This document shows, one piece after another, positions 32,341 to 39,837 of a stretch of DNA of 39,837 nucleotides. Source of the DNA: Gammaproteobacteria bacterium (GTDB taxonomy: Bacteria > Pseudomonadota > Gammaproteobacteria > Pseudomonadales > Azotimanducaceae); assembly GCA_030433075.1 (NCBI GenBank), contig JAUILI010000015.1:1-39837 (forward strand), read 5' to 3'. The translations under genes were made by a program, and so were the position numbers. The notes under the pieces were generated by a model. The model worked only from the letters and a program-made list of their open reading frames with translations. It made no database searches and was not told the DNA's origin. Positions within the stretch are counted from its first letter, which is position 1. Each line of letters starts with the position of its first letter.

Positions 32341-32739
32341 GCGATCGCGCCAGAGCGCCGCCGCGCGCTCCGGCGCCTCGTACACCAAGGCTCCGGGCTG
32401 GCCCCAAACAGGATCGGGCCAGGCCGGATCCCCGGGCCAGCGCAGTACGTGATGAAGATGGAGCTGGGCTACCCGGTTTCCCAAAACCCCCACATTCAAC
32501 TTCCCATCCTCGGGGCCTTCCCGCAGCAGCGCCTCGCTGATGGCGGCGCTCACGGCCCAGAGCTGCGCCCGCGCCGTTTCTTCCAGCTCATGAAGCTCTC
32601 GCAAACCCGGCCGCTCGGGAATCAACAGCAGCCAAGGCCAGCGGGCATCGCGATGCAGTCGCACCTGCCCCGCATTGCTATGGCCCACGAGCACGCTATC
32701 GCGTTCCAGGGCCGGATCTAAGGCAAAGGCGTCACTCAT
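32320..32739 (-). CDS. HIT-family protein with variant histidine triad
   Basis: A 139-residue protein of the HIT superfamily, which act on nucleotide phosphoanhydrides and phosphoramidates. [26 protein letters not shown] and [22 protein letters not shown] identify a branch seen in Pseudomonas and relatives. The triad reads Q-L-H-L-H-H, with glutamine in place of the first histidine; the catalytic central histidine is kept. ATG 32739 overlaps the stop of the zinc-ribbon gene (ATGA) and is preceded by GAGGAG. Its end overlaps msrA by 21 bases. Confidence 0.83.
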   Translation of the reverse strand: MSDAFALDPALERDSVLVGHSNAGQVRLHRDARWPWLLLIPERPGLRELHELEETARAQLWAVSAAISEALLREGPEDGKLNVGVLGNRVAQLHLHHVLRWPGDPAWPDPVWGQPGALVYEAPERAAALWRDRLGALLR

Positions 32740-32936
32740 GTCAGGGCTGTCTCCTCAGCGCCGCAGCGCCGGCACCGGCGTAGGGTAATTAGCTTCCCCT
32801 GCTTAACGTCGAAGGTGCGGTTTTTATCGACTTCCCAGGCGTGGAAGCCCTGGCGGCACAGGGTGCCGCCTTCCCGCTTTTTCTTGCGCTGGGCCTTCCG
32901 TGCCGTGCTGCCGGGGAAGCCCAGCACCTCACCCAT
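32736..32936 (-). CDS. Small basic zinc-ribbon-like protein, function unknown
   Basis: A 66-residue protein. An N-terminal basic patch (TARKAQRKKKREGG) precedes a possible zinc site made of C-x4-H (CRQGFH) and C-x2-C (CRRCG), separated by WEVDKNRTFDVKQGKL. I do not recognise a named family. ATG 32936 lies inside the end of the DUF169 gene (8-base overlap), and the stop overlaps the HIT start (ATGA), so all three are probably translated together. The positive patch could bind nucleic acid; this is a guess. The overlaps and the ordered cysteines argue that it is real. Confidence 0.65.
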   Translation of the reverse strand: MGEVLGFPGSTARKAQRKKKREGGTLCRQGFHAWEVDKNRTFDVKQGKLITLRRCRRCGAEETALT

Positions 32937-33723
32937 AGCTAACGCCCATGCCCGCCCGGGCATCGTTGTTCACGCCGTAGGGGGCGATGGGGTAGCGCAG
33001 CCCGTTACGGGATAGCGCGGCGAGGCCGTCGATCACCCCAGGGAGATAGCGCGGGGGGATGGCCATGAGGAGCTCGTCCTCCATGACGCCGCCGTAGCGC
33101 CGCTCCGCAAAGCAGGGAATGGACAGGCTGGGTTCGTCCTTAGCCAGGGCCCGGCCCCAGGAGTCGGCGCAGGACGATTCCCCCACGCAGCCCCATTCGA
33201 GCTTTTTGTAACCGGTCCACTGCAGCCCATTGATGAACAGAATCATCTGCGCTGGGGTGGCATAGATCAGGCAGATGTCCGGCGGATCCAGGCGGCCGCT
33301 GGCCATGGGGCTGACGGCAACGCCGGCGTGGGTGCCGTAGCTCGGCCGATCCATGGCGGCCTGGTGAGCTGCCGCGTCTTCCGGGGTTTTGTACCAAACG
33401 CCGGTCATGCGATCGCCGGAGAGCCACTTGTCGTCGGCTTCGTGCAGGCCCACCACGGTGCCGCACTGAGCGCCGACCAGATTCTCCGCGCTTACTCCTA
33501 CGGTCCAGCCGTTCCGGGCAGCCTGGCCCACGATCTGGTCCATGGTGTGGACCGCATCGGGCCGGCGGATCTTCGGTACGGCGTTCATCTCCTCCACCGT
33601 GCGAAAGCGCTTCATCACGATGGGCGTGGTACGCAGCCGGAGGAAGCGGTTAAGCCCCTCGACGGCAGCGGCGCCGTCAAAGCCCCCAAGATCCGTTCCA
33701 ATGGTGTTGCTCTGTTCTGCCAT
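32929..33723 (-). CDS. DUF169 family protein
   Basis: A 264-residue protein of the uncharacterised DUF169 family. Recognisable stretches are GLNRFLRLRTTPIVMKRF, ICLIYATPAQMILFINGLQW, the cysteine-containing WGCVGESSCADSWG, and IPCFAERRYGGVMEDELLMAIPP. The conserved cysteines suggest metal or cofactor binding, but nothing is established. It starts 49 bases after the NhaC gene, with GGGAG before ATG 33723, and overlaps the zinc-ribbon gene. Confidence 0.78.
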   Translation of the reverse strand: MAEQSNTIGTDLGGFDGAAAVEGLNRFLRLRTTPIVMKRFRTVEEMNAVPKIRRPDAVHTMDQIVGQAARNGWTVGVSAENLVGAQCGTVVGLHEADDKWLSGDRMTGVWYKTPEDAAAHQAAMDRPSYGTHAGVAVSPMASGRLDPPDICLIYATPAQMILFINGLQWTGYKKLEWGCVGESSCADSWGRALAKDEPSLSIPCFAERRYGGVMEDELLMAIPPRYLPGVIDGLAALSRNGLRYPIAPYGVNNDARAGMGVSYG

Positions 33724-33772
33724 GACACTCCCCCCTTTTTTTGCTCGATTCTCTACCGATGCCGGCGCCCTG

Positions 33773-35260
33773 TCACGGGCGCGCCCGGGCCCGGCGAAAC
33801 AGCGCGACCCACACTCCGGCCTGGACCAGAAGCAGGGGCAGCAGGAGCCAGGGCTCGGGTAGGGCCCCGGCCACCAGGAACGCCCCCAGGGCGAGGGCGC
33901 CGTTCACCGTGGCGTAGGGCCACTGGTGGCGGAAGTGCTCAAAGGTGCTGAGTTCGGCGCCGCTGGCGGCGAGGATGGTTGTTTCCGACAGGGGCGAGGC
34001 GTGATCCCCAAAGAGGCCGCCGGACAGAATCGCCGCCAGAGTAAGGGCTACGGGGCCCTCGAGGCTGGCCGCCGCAGGAAGGAGCAGGGGGATCAGCAGC
34101 GCGAAGGTGCCCCAGGAGGAGCCCGTGGCAAAGCTGATCAAGGCCCCGAGCAAAAAGGCGGCGGCGGGAAGCAGGGCGACGGGGAAGTCTGCGAGTACGG
34201 TCTCAGCTACATAGCGCGGGGCGCCCAGGGCTTCGCCGAGATCGGCCAGGGTCCAGGCCATGAGCAGCGTGGCCACCACGGGGGTCATGCGCGTGGCCCC
34301 GGTAATGGCGCTTTCCATGAGCGTCGCAAAGGGCAGGATCCGCAGCCCCAGGGCGAGCAGCACCAGGGTGGCCGTGGCCAGGGCATAGGCGGCGGCCAGC
34401 CCTGCGCGAAAATCAGCCCCGGGTAGGGGCGCGAAGGGAAAGCCCTCCGGCCCCAGCATGGCGAAGAGGGCGATGCCCAGTACCGCCAGGGGCGCCCAGA
34501 GCAGGCTTGCTTGCCAGGGGTGATGCGGCTGCGCCTCGGCCTCAGGGGGCTCCGCGGCTGGCGCTGGCGGCTCCGGTGCTTTCGATGGCGTTTCGGACGC
34601 GCCGCGGGTCCCGAAATGCCCGCCGGTGAAGGCCAGCAGGGGAATGAGCGCCAGGGCAAGCCAGGCGTAGAACTGGAAGGGCAGGGCGCCCAGGAGCAGC
34701 GCATAGGGCGCTTCCGGGCCCGCCCCCGGCGGGGTTTGGGCCACTAGGCTCATGATGTACACGCCCCAGCCGATGAAGGGCACGAGGATGGCGATGGGGG
34801 CGGCGGTGGCGTCCAAGATCAGGGAGAGGCGGGCCCGCAGCAGCCCGGCGCGATCGAACAGGGGACGGAAGATTGGCCCGAGAATGAGCGGCGTGCCCAA
34901 ATCGGAGAAGAAGATCAGGAGGCCCCCGCCGTAGGCCCCAAGCTGAAGCTGGCGCGCACTATTCAGGCGGCGCACTGCGCCCTCGGCGAAGGCCTGGGCT
35001 CCGCCGGAGCGCTCCAGCAGCGCCACGAAGCTGCCGATCACCGCCAGCAGCAGGATCACGCTCGCGTTATAGCCATCCATGAGCTGGGGCCGAAGCTGAT
35101 CGCGGAACACGCTGGCCAAAAGCCCCAGGTGCGGATCGGGGGTGAGGAGCGCCGTACCCAGCAGCACCCCGGCGAACAGCCCAAAGAGCACCTGGCGGAA
35201 GGCCAGGGCCAGCACCAGGGACAGGAGCACGGGGGCAAGGGACAGGGGGCCGGGTTCCAT
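33773..35260 (-). CDS. NhaC-family Na+/H+ antiporter
   Basis: A 495-residue inner-membrane protein with about eleven to twelve hydrophobic segments. SFATGSSWGTFALLIPLLLP and GGLFGDHASPLSETTILAASGA are NhaC signatures, carrying the polar residues of the ion path. A proline- and alanine-rich loop (about 220-245) is likely cytoplasmic or periplasmic linker. It exchanges Na+ for H+ or possibly carries an organic substrate in antiport, as some relatives exchange malate and lactate. ATG 35260 has AGGAG six bases upstream. Divergent from the DUF952 gene, 68 bases apart. Confidence 0.88.
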   Translation of the reverse strand: MEPGPLSLAPVLLSLVLALAFRQVLFGLFAGVLLGTALLTPDPHLGLLASVFRDQLRPQLMDGYNASVILLLAVIGSFVALLERSGGAQAFAEGAVRRLNSARQLQLGAYGGGLLIFFSDLGTPLILGPIFRPLFDRAGLLRARLSLILDATAAPIAILVPFIGWGVYIMSLVAQTPPGAGPEAPYALLLGALPFQFYAWLALALIPLLAFTGGHFGTRGASETPSKAPEPPAPAAEPPEAEAQPHHPWQASLLWAPLAVLGIALFAMLGPEGFPFAPLPGADFRAGLAAAYALATATLVLLALGLRILPFATLMESAITGATRMTPVVATLLMAWTLADLGEALGAPRYVAETVLADFPVALLPAAAFLLGALISFATGSSWGTFALLIPLLLPAAASLEGPVALTLAAILSGGLFGDHASPLSETTILAASGAELSTFEHFRHQWPYATVNGALALGAFLVAGALPEPWLLLPLLLVQAGVWVALFRRARARP

Positions 35261-35328
35261 GGGTGCTCCTGGCTTGGGTCACCCGCGACGCGCTAAGGTG
35301 AAGGTTTTCAAGACAGGCACGAGTCTAG

Positions 35329-35661
35329 GTGAAAACGCTCTACCATGTGGCCCAGGCCCGCAGTTTCGATCCTACCGCTGCGCACTACGCGCCCCCGGGA
35401 TGGGAAGGGGAAGGCTTCATCCATTGCTGCTGGGCGGACCAGCTTTCCGGCGTGCTTGCGCGCTACTTCCGCGGCGAGGCAAACCTCCTGTTGCTGACCC
35501 TCGATGCGCCGGCCCTCGCCGGCTGGCTGAAGGAGGAGGACAGCACGGGGCGGGGGGAGGCCTTTCCTCACTGCTATGGCGTCATTCCCCGGTCTGCGGT
35601 GCTCCAGTGCCAGCCCCTAGCCACCGATGATGAGGGTCGTCTCCTAAGCGAGGGTTCTTAG
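35329..35661 (+). CDS. DUF952 family protein
   Basis: A 110-residue protein of the DUF952 family, which has an ADP-ribosyltransferase-like fold and no established role. MKTLYHVAQARSF, GEGFIHCCWADQL and LLLLTLDA fit the family, and the C-terminal EAFPHCYGVIPRSAV is conserved too. Start GTG 35329 has a weak ribosome site. The DapA-like gene begins three bases after its stop. Confidence 0.8.
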   Translation: MKTLYHVAQARSFDPTAAHYAPPGWEGEGFIHCCWADQLSGVLARYFRGEANLLLLTLDAPALAGWLKEEDSTGRGEAFPHCYGVIPRSAVLQCQPLATDDEGRLLSEGS

Positions 35662-35664
35662 TCC

Positions 35665-36546
35665 ATGAGCGCATTTCACGGCGTATTTCCCTATCTGGTT
35701 TCCCCGATTGATGCGGACGGCAAGGTCATGGAGGCGCCCCTTGCGGCGCTGTGCGAGGCCTTGATCGATGCCGGGGTTCACGGCCTCACGCCCTTAGGTT
35801 CCACGGGAGAGTTCGCCTACCTGAACTGGGCCCAGCGGCGCCGGGTGGTCGAGGTGGTGCTCGAGGCCGCGGCGGGGCGGGTGCCCGTGGTGGCCGGAGT
35901 CGCCGCCACCGCCACGGCTGATGCGGTGGCGCAGACCCGCGCCTTCGACGCCCTCGGCTGCGATGGCATCCTGGCCATCCTGGAAGCCTATTTTCCCCTG
36001 AAGGACGACGCCATCGAGGGCTACTTCCGCGCCATCGCCGGGGCCACGGAGCGCCCCGTGGTGCTTTACACCAACCCGAATTTCCAGCGCGCCGATCTAT
36101 CCCTGCCCGTGCTCACGGCCCTGGCCAAGGTGCCGAACATTGCCTATTTGAAAGACGCGTCCTCAAACACCGGACGCCTCCTCTCCATCATGGAGGCAAC
36201 GGAAGGGAACCTGGCGATCTTCGCCGCCTCGGCCCACGTGCCGGCGGCGGTGATGCTCCTCGGGGGCGTGGGCTGGATGGCCGGGCCGGCGTGCGTGGCG
36301 CCCCGGGAAAGCGTGGCGCTTTATGAAGCGTGCCGCCGCGGGGCCTGGGACGAAGCCATGATGCTTCAGCGTCCCCTGTGGCGTCTCAACCAGCTGTTTG
36401 CCCGCCACATGCTGGCCCCCTGCATCAAGACGGGCCTATCGCTTCAGGGCTTCGCCGTGGGCGACCCGCTGCCGCCCCAGGCGCCCCTTGGGGCGGAGGC
36501 CCAGGAAGACGTGCGGCGGACCCTTACGGCCCTTGGCTTGCTCTAG
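35665..36546 (+). CDS. DapA/N-acetylneuraminate lyase-family aldolase
   Basis: A (beta/alpha)8 Schiff-base enzyme of 293 residues. GSTGE (45-49), Y135 in VVLYTNPNF and the Schiff-base lysine K163 in [11 protein letters not shown] are in the right order. Family members include dihydrodipicolinate synthase, sugar-acid aldolases and hydratases; all use pyruvate or a related keto acid. The arginine that marks true DapA is not evident, so a catabolic aldolase or dehydratase is more likely than lysine synthesis. ATG 35665 directly follows the DUF952 gene. It ends on a CTAG shared with the convergent acyltransferase. Confidence 0.87.
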   Translation: MSAFHGVFPYLVSPIDADGKVMEAPLAALCEALIDAGVHGLTPLGSTGEFAYLNWAQRRRVVEVVLEAAAGRVPVVAGVAATATADAVAQTRAFDALGCDGILAILEAYFPLKDDAIEGYFRAIAGATERPVVLYTNPNFQRADLSLPVLTALAKVPNIAYLKDASSNTGRLLSIMEATEGNLAIFAASAHVPAAVMLLGGVGWMAGPACVAPRESVALYEACRRGAWDEAMMLQRPLWRLNQLFARHMLAPCIKTGLSLQGFAVGDPLPPQAPLGAEAQEDVRRTLTALGLL

Positions 36547-37412
36547 GCCGAATCCCTAAGGCACCAGGTAGCGGCCTGGAGGTGGTCCGTGATGGCCTGC
36601 CGCGAGCCCAGGGCCGCGAGCGTTTCCCAGGGAATGGGCGCACCGAGGGTTACCCGGCAGGGCTTGCCGCCCCGACGGTGCGTTTCTCGCAGCAAGAGGG
36701 CGTAGCGCAGGGCCTGGGAAAAGTGGCTCGCCACGTGGAATACCCGGGAATTCTCCCCATGGAAGAAGGTGGGCACCACGGTGGCCTGGCTTTGCGCCAG
36801 GAGCTTCGCCGTGAAGGTGCGCCAGGGCGCTTCCGTGAGGGCCCCGAAGCCGAGGCGCTGCCGGGTGGATACGGCCCCGGCGGGAAAGATCAGCACCGGC
36901 ACCCCCGCATCCAGCGCCGCCCGGGCCGCTCGCCCCGTTTCCAGATTCGTGAGCATGGCGGCCCGCGATTCGGTGAAGTCCACGGGCAGGAAGTAGCGTT
37001 GCAGGTCCCGATCCTGGCAGAGCCTTGCGTGAAGCAGAATGCGGAAGTCGCCGTAGCGGGCCTTCGCATAGGCGCACAGCACGAGCCCATCGATAATCCC
37101 GAAGGGATGGTTCGCCACAAACACCGTGGGGCCCGGCGCCGGCCCTGCCTCATGGCCGGGGCCCTGAAACTCCGGGGTCACCCCCAGACGCGCCAGCGCC
37201 TCCTCAAAGAAACGCTCCTGGGCCGTCGCCTTCAGTCCCTGGTAATGATTCTGCAGCGCGCGCTGCCCGCAGGCGCGCTCAAGCACGGCCAGACTCGCTC
37301 GGCGGGGCCAGGGATCGCTGGGTTCCACGTAGGAAAGCTGGGGCGGGTCGCGCAGGTAAGCATCAAATACGCTTGCGTTCGCCGCGCGGCGAGGCACTTT
37401 GGTTTCGGTCAT
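36543..37412 (-). CDS. PlsC-like phospholipid acyltransferase
   Basis: A 289-residue acyltransferase with the catalytic NHPFGIIDG (N101-H102, D108) and the phosphate-binding FPAGAVST (176-183). It probably acylates a lysophospholipid or ornithine lipid at the membrane; the H-P-x-G-x-x-D form of the motif is that of hemolysin/OlsA-like members rather than classic PlsC. The open frame runs to 37775, but that extension overlaps the divergent acyl-CoA dehydrogenase and reads as non-coding. ATG 37412 has GGAGG nine bases upstream. Its stop shares CTAG with the DapA-like gene. Confidence 0.83.
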   Translation of the reverse strand: MTETKVPRRAANASVFDAYLRDPPQLSYVEPSDPWPRRASLAVLERACGQRALQNHYQGLKATAQERFFEEALARLGVTPEFQGPGHEAGPAPGPTVFVANHPFGIIDGLVLCAYAKARYGDFRILLHARLCQDRDLQRYFLPVDFTESRAAMLTNLETGRAARAALDAGVPVLIFPAGAVSTRQRLGFGALTEAPWRTFTAKLLAQSQATVVPTFFHGENSRVFHVASHFSQALRYALLLRETHRRGGKPCRVTLGAPIPWETLAALGSRQAITDHLQAATWCLRDSA

Positions 37413-37483
37413 GGCAGACGGCCTCCGCTGGGCTCCATAACGCGACGCTAGCTTTACATCATGACGATGGAATGACGAGTCTT

Positions 37484-37512
37484 TTGACGTCTCCCCCGGA
37501 CCACGGTAGAAG
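37484..37512 (+). promoter_or_regulatory. Predicted sigma70 promoter of the acyl-CoA dehydrogenase gene
   Basis: TTGACG (37484-37489) and TAGAAG (37507-37512) are separated by 17 bases and match five and four of six consensus bases. They lie 34 bases before the ATG at 37546, in the 133-base gap shared with the divergent acyltransferase. Confidence 0.45.
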
Positions 37513-37545
37513 AAAGAAAAGCGACCCCTGGGGAGGGAACCGGTC

Positions 37546-38751
37546 ATGGCCCTGAGCATGCAGTTTTCCGCGGAAGACGAAGCCTTTCGGGAGGAGGTGC
37601 AGGACTTCCTGGCGGCGCATCTGACGCCGGCGCTAAAGGCCGCGGCGGCGCGGCAAACGACGGTGTTCCCGGACCGGGACGTGGCCCTGCAATGGCAGGC
37701 CATCTTGCAGGCCGCCAAGGGCTGGGCGGCGCCGGCCTGGCCGAAGGCCTTTGGAGGGCCGGGCTTCTCTGCCACCCAGCGCTACATATTTAACCAGGAG
37801 TGCGCCCGGGCCGGGGCGCCCGGGCTCATTCCCCTGGGCCTGCGCATGCTGGCGCCGGTGCTCTTTCGCTATGGCACGCCGGAGCAGCAGGCCCATTACC
37901 TGCCGAAGATCCTCTCCGGCGAGCACTACTGGTGCCAGGGCTATTCGGAACCAGGCAGCGGCTCCGATCTTTCCAGCCTGCGCACCACGGCCACCCGGGA
38001 CGGGGACGTCTACCGGGTCAACGGCACGAAGCTCTGGACCACCCATGGCCATTTCGCCGATCACATTTTCTGCCTCGTGCGCACCGATAGCAGCGGCGCG
38101 CCGCAGCGCGGCATCAGTTTCCTACTCATCCCCATGGCCACGCCGGGAATTTCCGTAAAGCCCGTCATTACCTTGGCCGGGGATCACGAGGTGAACCAGG
38201 TCTTCTTCGACGATGTGGTGGTGCCCGTAGCCAATCGGGTGGGGCCGGAGAACGAAGGCTGGACCGTCGCCAAGTACCTGCTGGAATTTGAGCGCGGCGG
38301 CGGCGGGGCGGCCCCGGGGCTTCGGGAGGCTTTGGAGCACACCCGGGCCCTGGCTAGCCTTACCCGGGAAGATGGCACCAGCGTTCTGGAGCAGCCGCAG
38401 ATTGCCGCGCGGCTGGCGGCGTTGGCCGTGCGCCTCGATGCCTTTGAGCTTAGCGAGCTGCGCACCCTTGCGGGGCTGGCCGAGGGGGGAAGCCCCGGGC
38501 CCGAATCCTCCCTGGCCAAGAACCTCAGCGTGCGCCTGGAGCAGGACATCAACACGCTTGCTCTGGAGGTGAGTGCCTACTATGGCCTGCCTCAGCAGCC
38601 CCGGGGCCTCGCGGTCAACGAAGAACCTCTAGGCCCGGAGGCTGGGGTGGCGGTGACGGGGCGCTATCTCAATAGCCGAGCCGCCTCCATCTTCGGCGGC
38701 TCGGAAGAGGTGCAGAAAAACATCATTGCGAAGGCCGTGCTCGGCCTTTAA
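37546..38751 (+). CDS. Acyl-CoA dehydrogenase
   Basis: A 401-residue flavoenzyme that oxidises acyl-CoA to 2-enoyl-CoA, passing electrons to ETF. The three domains are recognisable: helical N-terminus to about 125, middle beta domain with WCQGYSEPGSGSDLSSLRT (FAD contact), DGDVYRVNGTKLWTTHG, and helical C-terminus ending SIFGGSEEVQKNIIAKAVLGL. The PEQQ-type stretch and the FGGSEEVQ tail are standard. The chain length or type of substrate is unknown. GGAGGG precedes ATG 37546 and a predicted promoter lies upstream. The stop overlaps that of the epoxide hydrolase as TTAA. Confidence 0.92.
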   Translation: MALSMQFSAEDEAFREEVQDFLAAHLTPALKAAAARQTTVFPDRDVALQWQAILQAAKGWAAPAWPKAFGGPGFSATQRYIFNQECARAGAPGLIPLGLRMLAPVLFRYGTPEQQAHYLPKILSGEHYWCQGYSEPGSGSDLSSLRTTATRDGDVYRVNGTKLWTTHGHFADHIFCLVRTDSSGAPQRGISFLLIPMATPGISVKPVITLAGDHEVNQVFFDDVVVPVANRVGPENEGWTVAKYLLEFERGGGGAAPGLREALEHTRALASLTREDGTSVLEQPQIAARLAALAVRLDAFELSELRTLAGLAEGGSPGPESSLAKNLSVRLEQDINTLALEVSAYYGLPQQPRGLAVNEEPLGPEAGVAVTGRYLNSRAASIFGGSEEVQKNIIAKAVLGL

Positions 38752-39837
38752 AGCGTCATGGTGGCAAAGCTGGCCCGAAGCTCGGAGACGAAGTGCTCCG
38801 GGCATTCCATGGCAGCAAAGTGGCCCCCTTTCTCGGCCCGGTTAAAGCGCCGAAGATCGGTAAAGCGCCGGCGCGCCCAGCGCTCCGAGGTGCGGAAGAT
38901 CTCCTTCGGATAGAGGGAAATGGCCGAGGGCAGGGTCAGGGGCCCTTGGCTCACCTTATTGAAGCTTTCCCAATAGATACGCGCTGAAGAGCCCGCGGCG
39001 TTGTTCAGCCAGTACAGCATGACGTTATCCAGAAGCTCATCCTTGCTGAGCACGGATTCGGGATCGTCGTTGCAATCCATCCAGGACCAAAACTTCTCGA
39101 TGATCCAGGCCGCTTGCCCCGCCGGGGAGTCGGCTAGGCCGTAGGCCAGGGTTTGAGGGCGGGTACCCTGGATGCGCGCGTAGGCCGAATCCCATTGCTG
39201 GTAGTGCGCGAGGCCCGCGAGGGCGTCCTGCTCTTCCGCGTTGGGGGTGGCGGCCGTTTCCGGGTCCGGGGTAACGATGGGCATGGTCACGTGAATCCCC
39301 GCCAGCCCCGGGGGCGCCAGCTCACCGAGGGCCGAGGTGATGATCGAGCCCCAGTCCCCGCCCTGGGCGAAGTAGCGCTCGTAGCCAAGGCCCGTCATGA
39401 GCTGATCGAAGGCCTTGGCCATGGCCTCCACGGTCCACCCGGGCACGGTAGGTTTGCCGCTGAAGGCAAAGCCAGGCAGGGAGGGGGCGACGACGTGGAG
39501 GGCCTCCTCAGCTCGGCCGCCGTGGGCCACGGGGTCCGTGAGAGGCCCCAGCACGTGGCGGAATTCGAGGATGGAGCCGGGCCAGCCGTGGCTAAGCAGC
39601 AACGGGCGCGCGTTCGGCTCCGGGGAGCGCAGGTGAATGAAGTGCACGGGCAGGGGCCCCCCGGGGCCATCGAGGGGGACCGTGAATTGGGGCCAGCCGT
39701 TCAGCAGCGTTTCGCAGCGGCGCCAGTCGTAGTCCGTGCGCCAGTAGGCCAGGAGCGCCTCGAGGTAGGCCCGGGGCAGGCCCTGGCTCCAGTCGTCGAC
39801 AAGCTCTGCCTCCGGCAGGCGCGCGTTGGCCAGGCGC
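38748..39837 (-). CDS. Microsomal-type epoxide hydrolase (start outside window)
   Basis: A hydrolase of the alpha/beta fold with the N-terminal EHN domain. 362 residues are present; the first few are beyond the window end. EHN marks are RLANARLP, YWRTDYDWRR, NGWPQFTVPLDG and VHFIHLRSPEP. The oxyanion HGWPGS, the nucleophile aspartate in GGDWGSIIT (about residue 161 of the visible part) and the catalytic histidine in KGGHFAAMECPE make a complete active site. It opens epoxides to diols. A GTG at 39647 begins a shorter frame, but the coding sequence clearly continues upstream to the edge. It converges on the acyl-CoA dehydrogenase. Confidence 0.9.
   Translation of the reverse strand, partial: RLANARLPEAELVDDWSQGLPRAYLEALLAYWRTDYDWRRCETLLNGWPQFTVPLDGPGGPLPVHFIHLRSPEPNARPLLLSHGWPGSILEFRHVLGPLTDPVAHGGRAEEALHVVAPSLPGFAFSGKPTVPGWTVEAMAKAFDQLMTGLGYERYFAQGGDWGSIITSALGELAPPGLAGIHVTMPIVTPDPETAATPNAEEQDALAGLAHYQQWDSAYARIQGTRPQTLAYGLADSPAGQAAWIIEKFWSWMDCNDDPESVLSKDELLDNVMLYWLNNAAGSSARIYWESFNKVSQGPLTLPSAISLYPKEIFRTSERWARRRFTDLRRFNRAEKGGHFAAMECPEHFVSELRASFATMTL

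Noticed and set aside
37413-37775. N-terminal extension of the acyltransferase frame
   Set aside because: It would overlap the acyl-CoA dehydrogenase start by 230 bases and reads as random sequence; ATG 37412 has a good ribosome site.
8719-38751. Possible DMSP demethylation set (acyl-CoA synthetase, crotonase, acyl-CoA dehydrogenase)
   Set aside because: The genes are far apart, there is no DmdA, and the acyl-CoA dehydrogenase is about 400 residues, much shorter than DmdC.
1-39837. Mobile elements, CRISPR arrays, tRNA or rRNA genes
   Set aside because: No transposase, integrase, spaced direct repeats or tRNA-like cloverleaf was noticed; base composition looks even throughout.

Overview
The window is a dense, high-GC, gene-packed piece of a bacterial chromosome, most likely from a gammaproteobacterium. 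The evidence is an OxyR with its two redox cysteines at 199 and 208, a SelU/MnmH-type tRNA selenouridine synthase, a MutT-like Nudix protein, cytochrome c5, a SahR-type regulator and the general gene order. I see no phage, transposon, CRISPR array, tRNA or rRNA. About 37 protein genes are supported. Only one gap exceeds 300 bases (18746-19058). Genes overlap constantly: start/stop overlaps such as ATGA, GTGA and TTGA within operons, and 4-base stop/stop overlaps between convergent genes.

Region 1 (1-12744) is centred on sulfur, one-carbon and nucleotide metabolism. It begins with the N-terminal part of mtnB (methionine salvage) on the minus strand. A plus-strand operon follows: exonuclease, concentrative nucleoside transporter, 2-oxoglutarate/Fe(II) oxygenase. 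It runs head-on into a minus-strand sahR-ahcY operon (S-adenosylhomocysteine (SAH) sensor plus SAH hydrolase). Divergent from sahR, a long plus-strand run carries a CurA-like reductase, a YbdL-like methionine/glutamine aminotransferase, an omega-amidase, an acyl-CoA synthetase, a lipoprotein cytochrome c5 and a large glutamine-dependent NAD synthetase. MtnB, the aminotransferase and the omega-amidase fit the MTA-to-methionine route. AhcY and SahR fit recycling of SAH. The sahR-curA gap holds a likely promoter, a double palindrome and a strong hairpin.

Region 2 (12741-20780) holds an RluA-type pseudouridine synthase, a long glutathione transferase, a membrane fatty acid desaturase followed by oxyR, and a convergent rubrerythrin / iron-sulfur oxidoreductase / DUF3501 operon (peroxide defence). 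An alanine dehydrogenase and an Lrp-family regulator follow as a divergent pair, with a good Lrp-like operator between them. The rubrerythrin leader is unusually structured.

Region 3 (20816-31582) has an alpha/beta hydrolase, a MutT-like Nudix hydrolase and a large type-2 (eukaryote-like) isoleucyl-tRNA synthetase on the plus strand. A six-gene minus-strand run meets it: Sel1-repeat lipoprotein, SelU, SDR, enoyl-CoA hydratase family, SDR, Gfo/Idh/MocA dehydrogenase.

Region 4 (31669-39837) has msrA, then a minus-strand group of NhaC antiporter, DUF169, a tiny zinc-ribbon protein and a HIT protein. After that come DUF952 with a DapA-like aldolase/synthase, a PlsC-like acyltransferase, an acyl-CoA dehydrogenase and the C-terminal part of a microsomal-type epoxide hydrolase that leaves the window.

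I did not find an obviously new defence or mobile system. The most unusual observations are the systematic use of shared 4-base stop codons between convergent genes (with a sixth, apparently recently lost, example created by a 15-base tandem duplication), the sahR-curA regulatory region, the structured rubrerythrin leader, the eukaryote-like IleRS, and several uncharacterised small gene groups.
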